A stretch of 12,376 nucleotides of DNA, taken from NCBI GenBank assembly GCA_030066475.1, contig JASJBO010000269.1, positions 1 through 12,376 on the forward strand. The letters run 5' to 3'. Positions 7,872-12,376 of this stretch are shown piece by piece. The notes beneath the pieces are model-generated. The model had not been told where the DNA came from and made no database searches. It saw only the letters and a list, made by a program, of their open reading frames with translations. How positions within the stretch are numbered: position 1 is the stretch's first letter; every line of letters begins with the position of its first letter. Position numbers and translations under genes: made by a program. The DNA comes from Myxococcota bacterium (GTDB lineage: Bacteria; Myxococcota_A; UBA9160; PR03).

Positions 7872-8525
7872 TCAGGGCGCGCGCGGAGCCGGAACCGCGA
7901 AGATCTGGAAGCTCTGGCGGTCCAGGAAGTCGAGGCTCTCGACCAGCTCGTAGCCGGCCTGCTCCATCTCGGCGCGGATCTCGTCGGGCGCCGTGTAGTG
8001 GGGGAACAGCGCCTGGAAGAAGCCCTCGCTTCCGTCGTACTCGACCACCGCGACCCGTCCCGACGGGCGCAGCGCGCGGCCCAGCCGCGCGAAGTAGGCC
8101 GGGCGCTCCTCGATGTGGTGGTAGGTGTTCGCGGTGAAGACCAGGTCGACGCCGGCCTCGGGCAGCCCCGCGTCGTCGGGCTCCGCCAGGATGACGTCGA
8201 CGTTCGTGACGCCTTCCTCCGTCAGGCGCTCCTCGAGCACCCGGTTCATCGCGGCATCCACGTCCACCGCGAGCACGCGCCCGCCCGGCGCGACGGCGCG
8301 GGCGAGCCGCCCGGTGAAGTAGCCGCTGCCGGCGCCGAGGTCGGCCACCACCTGGCCCGGCTCGAGACCGAGCGACTCGACCACCCGGCCCGGCTCCTGC
8401 CACAGATCGCGACCGCGCCCCTCGTAGGCGCACTTCTTGACCGCGGTGCAGCTCGTCAGCGCGGCCGCCGCGAGCGCCAGGAGCCACGAGCCCCAGGGTC
8501 GCCGCGAACGCTGGAGGGGCTGCAT
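7872..8525 (-). CDS. SAM methyltransferase-like lipoprotein
   Basis: A 217-residue protein. The N-terminus has basic residues (R6, R8, R9), a hydrophobic stretch 'WLLALAAAALTS' and the lipobox L23-T24-S25-C26, so it should be exported and acylated at C26. T27 after the cysteine, rather than Asp, suggests the outer membrane. The rest is a class I Rossmann methyltransferase: motif I 'VVADLGAGSGYFTGRLA' (59-75), the acidic end of strand 2 in 'VLAVDVD' (84-90), motif IV near 'DLVFTANTYHHI' (127-138) and 'GRVAVVEYD' (156-164). The lead-in 'RDLWQEPGRVVESLGLEPG' is typical of a subfamily that often carries signal peptides. How a periplasmic protein would obtain SAM is unclear, so it may bind another ligand. 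It lies 84 bp downstream of the hydantoinase A gene on the same strand, with no strong ribosome binding site before its ATG. The substrate is unknown. Confidence 0.85.
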   Translation of the reverse strand: MQPLQRSRRPWGSWLLALAAAALTSCTAVKKCAYEGRGRDLWQEPGRVVESLGLEPGQVVADLGAGSGYFTGRLARAVAPGGRVLAVDVDAAMNRVLEERLTEEGVTNVDVILAEPDDAGLPEAGVDLVFTANTYHHIEERPAYFARLGRALRPSGRVAVVEYDGSEGFFQALFPHYTAPDEIRAEMEQAGYELVESLDFLDRQSFQIFAVPAPRAP

Positions 8526-8609
8526 GTCGCTGGTTTAGCAGCTCCGTTGCCGGTCGGCCGGCCGCCGGGGCGGCTCGATCCGGGGCGGGGTCCGGGGAGC
8601 CGTCGGCGC

Positions 8610-10685
8610 TCAGCCGAGCTCGACGACGTAGTTGCCGGCCGCGTCGAGCTCGGCGCGGTGGCCGGGTGCCAGCACGATCGTCGTGAACTGCTCCTCGACG
8701 ATGGCGGGGCCCTCGAGCCGCTGTCCGGGACCCAGGCGGTCGCCGTCGTAGACGGGCGTGTCGAGGAACTGCTCGCCGAACCAGGCCGGGCGGCGGCTCA
8801 CCGGGGCGGCCCCCGACGCCGCCCCGCGGTCGCTGCCCGCGGCGCCCTTCCGGAAGGGCTTCGGCGTGCGGCCCACCGCCTGCACGCGCACGCCGCGCAC
8901 CACCGGCTCCTCGTCGCGCATGGCGTAGCTGTGCAGCTCCTGGTGCAGGTCGTGGAATGCGTCGATGCTTCGCTCCAGGTCGCCTTCGGCCAGGCGGCCG
9001 TCGGTCAGCACGGCGGGCACCGGCATGTCGAAGGTCTGCCCCGGGTAGCAGAGCGTGAGCGAACGCTCGAAGTCCACGTCCGAGGCGCCCAGCCCGGCGA
9101 GCCGCAGCTCGTCCAGCGCCTGCGCCTCCATCTCGTCGAGTCGTCCGTTCACGTGCGCCGCGTCGGCGCGCCCGGCGGGGGCGATGTAGGAGCGCTGCGC
9201 CTCCACCACGTAGTCCGCGATCAGGAGGCCCAGCGCCGAGAACGCGGGCGAGGTCTTGGGCACCAGCAGCCGACGGATGCCGAGCTCCTCGGCCTGCTGG
9301 CCGGCGTGCACCGGGCCGTTGCCCCCGTAGACGACCATCGAGAGATCGCGCGGATCGACGCCCGCGTGCGACGACACGCGCCGGATCGCGTTCGCCATGT
9401 TGGCGTTCACGATCCGGAAGATGCCGTGCGCCGCGCCCACCGCGTCCAGCCCCAGCGGCGCGCCGATCTCGCGCTCGAGCGCCTCGCCCAGGCCGTCGGT
9501 GTCGAGCTTGAACTCGCCGCCGCACAGCGCCTCGGGATTCAGGTAGCCGAGCACGACGTTGGCGTCGGTGACCGTCGGCCGGGTGCCGCCGCGGCCGTAG
9601 CAGATCGGGCCCGGATCGGCGCCGGCGCTCTCGGGGCCCACCCGCAGCGCACCCGCCTCGACGCTCGCGATCGAGCCGCCGCCGGCCCCGATCGAGTGCA
9701 TCTGCACCATGGGCAGCCCCACCAGGTAGCGGTGGCGCCAGTTCCAGAAGCTCTCGATGCGCGGTCGGGCGTCGCGCACCAGGCACGCCTCGTAGCTGGT
9801 GCCGCCCATGTCGACCGCCACGAAGTCGCGCACGCCGGCGCGCTCGCCCACGGCGCAGGCGCCCATCACCCCGCCGGTGGGGCCCGAGCCCAGCACCGCC
9901 ACGGCCTTCTTGGCCAGGAAGTCGGCCGTCATGATGCCGCCGTTCGACTGCATGATCAGCAGGTCGCGCGCGTAGCCGGCGTCGCGCAGCGCCTGCTCGA
10001 GCCGGCGCAGGTAGGTCTCGACGCGCGGGCCGACGTAGGCGTCGACCAACGTGGTCGAGGTACGCTCGAACTCGGGCGCCGTCGGCATCACCTCGTGCGA
10101 GAGCGAGACCCGGGCCCGGGGCAGCTCCTCGGCCAGGATCTCGCGCACGCGCTGCTCGTGGGCGGGGTTCACGTACGAGAACAGCAGGCACACCGCGACC
10201 GACTCGACGTCCTGGCGCGCCAGGCGCCGGGCCGCGGCGCGCACGGCGTCCTCGTCGAGCGGGCGCACCACCTCACCGCGGAAGTCGAGCCGCTCGGGGA
10301 CGCCCAGGCGGCGGCGGCGCGGTGCGATCGGCACCGGCGGCGGCGCGGCGGGGTCCCAGATGTCCTCCTTGAAGCCGCGCCGCAGCTCGATTTCGTCGCG
10401 GTGCCCCTCGGTGGTGAGCAGGCCCGTCACGGCGCCGGTCATCTCGATCATCGTGTTGTCTGCCGTGGTGGTCCCGTGCACCACCAGCTCCGTGGCCGCG
10501 AGCAGCTCGCGGGCCGAGCAGCCCTCGGCCTCGGCCAGCACCTCGATGCCGCGCATCACGCCCAGCGACTGGTCGGGCAGCGTGGTGGGTGTCTTGCGCA
10601 GCGCGAGCGAGCCGTCCCCGCGCACCAGCACGAAGTCGGTGAAGGTGCCGCCCACGTCGACGCCGATCCGGTAGCTCGGGGCCAT
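8610..10685 (-). CDS. hyuA: Hydantoinase A / 5-oxoprolinase-type subunit
   Basis: A 691-residue protein of the HyuA family, which uses ATP to phosphorylate and open cyclic amides or, in the carboxylase branch, to activate a ketone. The actin-like ATPase fold is visible as 'VDVGGTFTDFVL' (9-20), 'HGTTTADNTMIE' (70-81), 'GSGPTGGVMGA' (266-276), 'DMGGTSYEACL' (292-302), 'HSIGAGGGSIA' (330-340) and 'YGGNGPVHAG' (453-462). The usual Thr-Asp after GGTS is Tyr-Glu here. A C-terminal beta-rich domain ends with 'GPAIVEEQFTTIVLAPG', as in full-length members. It starts 8 bp after the hydantoinase B stop and forms the second half of a two-subunit enzyme. N-methylhydantoinase, caprolactamase, 5-oxoprolinase and acetone or acetophenone carboxylase share this fold, and the sequence alone does not separate them. 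No small third subunit as in acetone carboxylase is seen downstream. Confidence 0.94.
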   Translation of the reverse strand: MAPSYRIGVDVGGTFTDFVLVRGDGSLALRKTPTTLPDQSLGVMRGIEVLAEAEGCSARELLAATELVVHGTTTADNTMIEMTGAVTGLLTTEGHRDEIELRRGFKEDIWDPAAPPPVPIAPRRRRLGVPERLDFRGEVVRPLDEDAVRAAARRLARQDVESVAVCLLFSYVNPAHEQRVREILAEELPRARVSLSHEVMPTAPEFERTSTTLVDAYVGPRVETYLRRLEQALRDAGYARDLLIMQSNGGIMTADFLAKKAVAVLGSGPTGGVMGACAVGERAGVRDFVAVDMGGTSYEACLVRDARPRIESFWNWRHRYLVGLPMVQMHSIGAGGGSIASVEAGALRVGPESAGADPGPICYGRGGTRPTVTDANVVLGYLNPEALCGGEFKLDTDGLGEALEREIGAPLGLDAVGAAHGIFRIVNANMANAIRRVSSHAGVDPRDLSMVVYGGNGPVHAGQQAEELGIRRLLVPKTSPAFSALGLLIADYVVEAQRSYIAPAGRADAAHVNGRLDEMEAQALDELRLAGLGASDVDFERSLTLCYPGQTFDMPVPAVLTDGRLAEGDLERSIDAFHDLHQELHSYAMRDEEPVVRGVRVQAVGRTPKPFRKGAAGSDRGAASGAAPVSRRPAWFGEQFLDTPVYDGDRLGPGQRLEGPAIVEEQFTTIVLAPGHRAELDAAGNYVVELG

Positions 10686-10693
10686 GCGCGCGA

Positions 10694-12376
10694 CTACGCC
10701 CCGCCCTGCCCGGCGCGGGCGGCGCGCAGCCGCTCGCGCAGCGCGCGGGTGGCCTCCGCGTCGACGGCGAGGTCGCAGCCCTCGACCGATCCCCTCAGCA
10801 CGACGCCGTAGTCGCGCTCGGCCGCCTCGACCGAAACGTACTCGTCGAGCGCGTCCTCGCACACGGCCCGAGGATCGCGTTCGAGCGGGTCGCCCCAGCC
10901 GCCACCGCCGCCGTACAGGTACTCGAAGGCCTCGCCCGCCCCGTGCGGGATCGCGTTGGCCATGCACGGCACCGGCTCGGCGTGCTCGGTGCCCGCGCGC
11001 ACCGTCAGGTGGTTCGGCGCGCCGTCCGCGCCGCCCGCCACGCCCGACATCGGGTACTTCATCCCCACCATGTAGGTGGTGACCGAGGCCGGCACCAGCA
11101 CCCGCTTCACCACGCGCGAGCCCGGACAGCCGCGCCACTGGCCGGGTCCGCCGCTGTCCGTGCGGTAGTCGCAGCACTCGTGTCGCACCGGGAAGATCGA
11201 CTCGTTGATCTCGGCGGTGGCGCGGATCAGGTTGCCGAACGAGGCCGGCATCGAGCCCCAGCCGTCCTGGTCCTTCACGGCGTTGCAGTAGGCGGCCAGC
11301 ACGTCCACCGAGTGGTCGACGAACACCTCGCCGCTGTCGGGCTGCTGGCCGTAGATCACCGTCGGCATGCCGAGCTTGTAGATCTGCGGGCACGAGCGCT
11401 CGGGCAGCACCTGGGCCAGGGCCTTCGCGATCGCCTCGCCCACCTCGACACCGGGGTGGTGGGTGCCGGCCGCCACCGTGCGCCCCTCGTGGGGATTGAG
11501 CACGCAGCCCTTCGGCACCACCAGGTCGATCGAGTCGAAGAACCCCTCGTTCTTCGGGATCGCCGGGTCCATCATCGTGGCGAGCTGCGCCACCACGTAG
11601 CCGCGCGTGTTGCCGAACGAGGAGTAGGCCTTCAGGTCCTGGCGCTCGTCGGACCCCGAGAAGTCCACCGTGAGCCGATCCCCGTCGACGCTCACCGCCA
11701 CGTGCACCTGGATGTCGGGGTTGCCGATCGGATCGTGGTCGACCCAGGCGTCGGCCTCGTAGCGGCCGTCGGGCCAGGAGGCCACCTCCTCGCGGAAGCG
11801 CCGCGCGGCGTAGGCGATCGAGTGGTCCACGGCGCCGCGCACCGCGTCGGCCCCGTAGCGCTCGACGATCTCCCCCAGCCGTCGCACCCCGATCTGGGCG
11901 GCGCCGATCTGTGCGCGCAGGTCGCCCATGAAGCTCGGCGTGCGGTTGTTCACCTTCATCATGTAGAGCACGTCGCGGCGCTCCTCGCCGCGCTCGTAGA
12001 CCTTGACCGCGGGGAAGCGCACGCCCTCGGCCCAGATGTCGATCGCCTCGGCGTTGTAGCCGCCGGGCATGCCGCCCCCGGTGTCGGCGTGGTGGCACTG
12101 GATCGAGGCGATCAGCGCCAGCTCGTCGCCGGCGAACACCGGGGCGAAGACGTTGTAGTCGGGCAGGTGTCCCCCGCCGTGGTAGGGGTCGTTGGCGACC
12201 AGCACGTCGCCCGGGTACAGCCCCTCCGCGCCGAAGAACTCGAGCGCGAAGCGCACCGGCAGGGTCGACGACAGCATGAACTGCGGGATGCCGACCGAGA
12301 GCGCCGCCAGCCGACCGCGACCGTCGAGGATCGTGGCGTTGCGCTCGTTCGACTGGTTCAGGATCGGCGTGGTGGC
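10694..12376 (-). CDS. hyuB: Hydantoinase B / 5-oxoprolinase-type subunit (5' partial)
   Basis: The frame is open to the end of the window: 33 codons precede the first internal ATG at 12277 and already read as the HyuB N-terminal region ('NQSNERNATILDGRGRL'). The true start therefore lies outside, and 560 residues are visible, most of the family's usual length. Diagnostic motifs are 'GDVLVANDPYHGGGHLPD' near residues 56-73, 'DFSGSDERQDL' in the middle, 'DSGGPGQWRG' followed by 'GSRV', and a glycine-rich 'GGGGGWGDPLERDP' close to the C-terminus. The B subunit works with the A subunit encoded 8 bp downstream and houses the metal-dependent hydrolase or carboxylase site. The stop is TAG, whereas the other genes in the window end in TGA. 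Substrate assignment is open for the same reasons as for the A subunit. Confidence 0.94.
   Translation of the reverse strand, partial: ATTPILNQSNERNATILDGRGRLAALSVGIPQFMLSSTLPVRFALEFFGAEGLYPGDVLVANDPYHGGGHLPDYNVFAPVFAGDELALIASIQCHHADTGGGMPGGYNAEAIDIWAEGVRFPAVKVYERGEERRDVLYMMKVNNRTPSFMGDLRAQIGAAQIGVRRLGEIVERYGADAVRGAVDHSIAYAARRFREEVASWPDGRYEADAWVDHDPIGNPDIQVHVAVSVDGDRLTVDFSGSDERQDLKAYSSFGNTRGYVVAQLATMMDPAIPKNEGFFDSIDLVVPKGCVLNPHEGRTVAAGTHHPGVEVGEAIAKALAQVLPERSCPQIYKLGMPTVIYGQQPDSGEVFVDHSVDVLAAYCNAVKDQDGWGSMPASFGNLIRATAEINESIFPVRHECCDYRTDSGGPGQWRGCPGSRVVKRVLVPASVTTYMVGMKYPMSGVAGGADGAPNHLTVRAGTEHAEPVPCMANAIPHGAGEAFEYLYGGGGGWGDPLERDPRAVCEDALDEYVSVEAAERDYGVVLRGSVEGCDLAVDAEATRALRERLRAARAGQGGA

Noticed and set aside
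8571..8602. Inverted repeat CGGCTC...GAGCCG downstream of hyuA as a terminator
   Set aside because: Six-base arms around a 20-base loop with no T tract. In DNA this rich in G+C such pairs arise by chance. Nothing else was recognised in the 84-bp gap 8526-8609.
12276..12277. ATG at 12277 as the start of hyuB
   Set aside because: The frame remains open upstream and encodes 33 more residues that match the HyuB N-terminal region, so the gene is cut by the window edge.

Overview
The window is a very GC-rich (by eye around 70 %) and gene-dense stretch of bacterial chromosome. It holds nine protein-coding genes, two of them cut by the window edges. No RNA gene, CRISPR array, insertion sequence or prophage gene was seen. 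The gene set points to a Gram-negative, metabolically versatile environmental bacterium of the deltaproteobacterial (Myxococcota / Desulfobacterota-like) kind. The clues are a predicted outer-membrane lipoprotein, a fused class I fumarase, and an Fe-S oxidoreductase next to a DUF3501 gene. This assignment is inference from gene content, not from a marker gene.

Left block (+ strand, 1-3759). A GlpC-like Fe-S/CCG protein (5' end missing) overlaps by 4 bp a DUF3501 protein that carries an extra C-terminal domain resembling a degenerate HIT domain. These two form a redox pair that in other bacteria usually sits beside rubrerythrin. A 534-residue class I [4Fe-4S] fumarate hydratase follows after 49 bp.

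Convergent junction (3760-3832). A 68-bp near-perfect inverted repeat (32-bp arms, 30 of 32 pairs, 4-nt loop) separates the + block from the - block. It is richer in A+T than its surroundings, looks like a REP-type element, and could act as a bidirectional terminator. Its right arm supplies the stop codon and last four residues of the neighbouring acyl-CoA ligase.

Central block (- strand, 7860-3818). A three-gene catabolic operon encodes, in order of transcription, an amidohydrolase-2/ACMSD-family enzyme, a double-hotdog MaoC/FAS1-like dehydratase and an AMP-forming acyl-CoA ligase. The first two overlap by GTGA and the third starts 14 bp further on. The operon is preceded by a plausible sigma70-type promoter, a perfect 19-bp palindromic operator overlapping the -10 and start region, and a strong AGGAGG ribosome binding site. 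The likely job is CoA activation and hydration of an unidentified organic acid, with C-C cleavage or decarboxylation by the amidohydrolase-family enzyme, all under a repressor (probably TetR type) not encoded in the window.

Right block (- strand, 12376-7872). A hydantoinase/oxoprolinase B subunit (5' end missing) and its A subunit lie 8 bp apart. They encode an ATP-dependent hydrolase or carboxylase of unknown substrate. Downstream is a class I SAM methyltransferase-like protein with a lipoprotein signal peptide, unusual because SAM is a cytoplasmic cofactor.

No whole new defence or mobile system is visible. The most distinctive items are the DUF3501-HIT-like fusion, the lipoprotein methyltransferase, the 68-bp inverted repeat and the palindromic operator.
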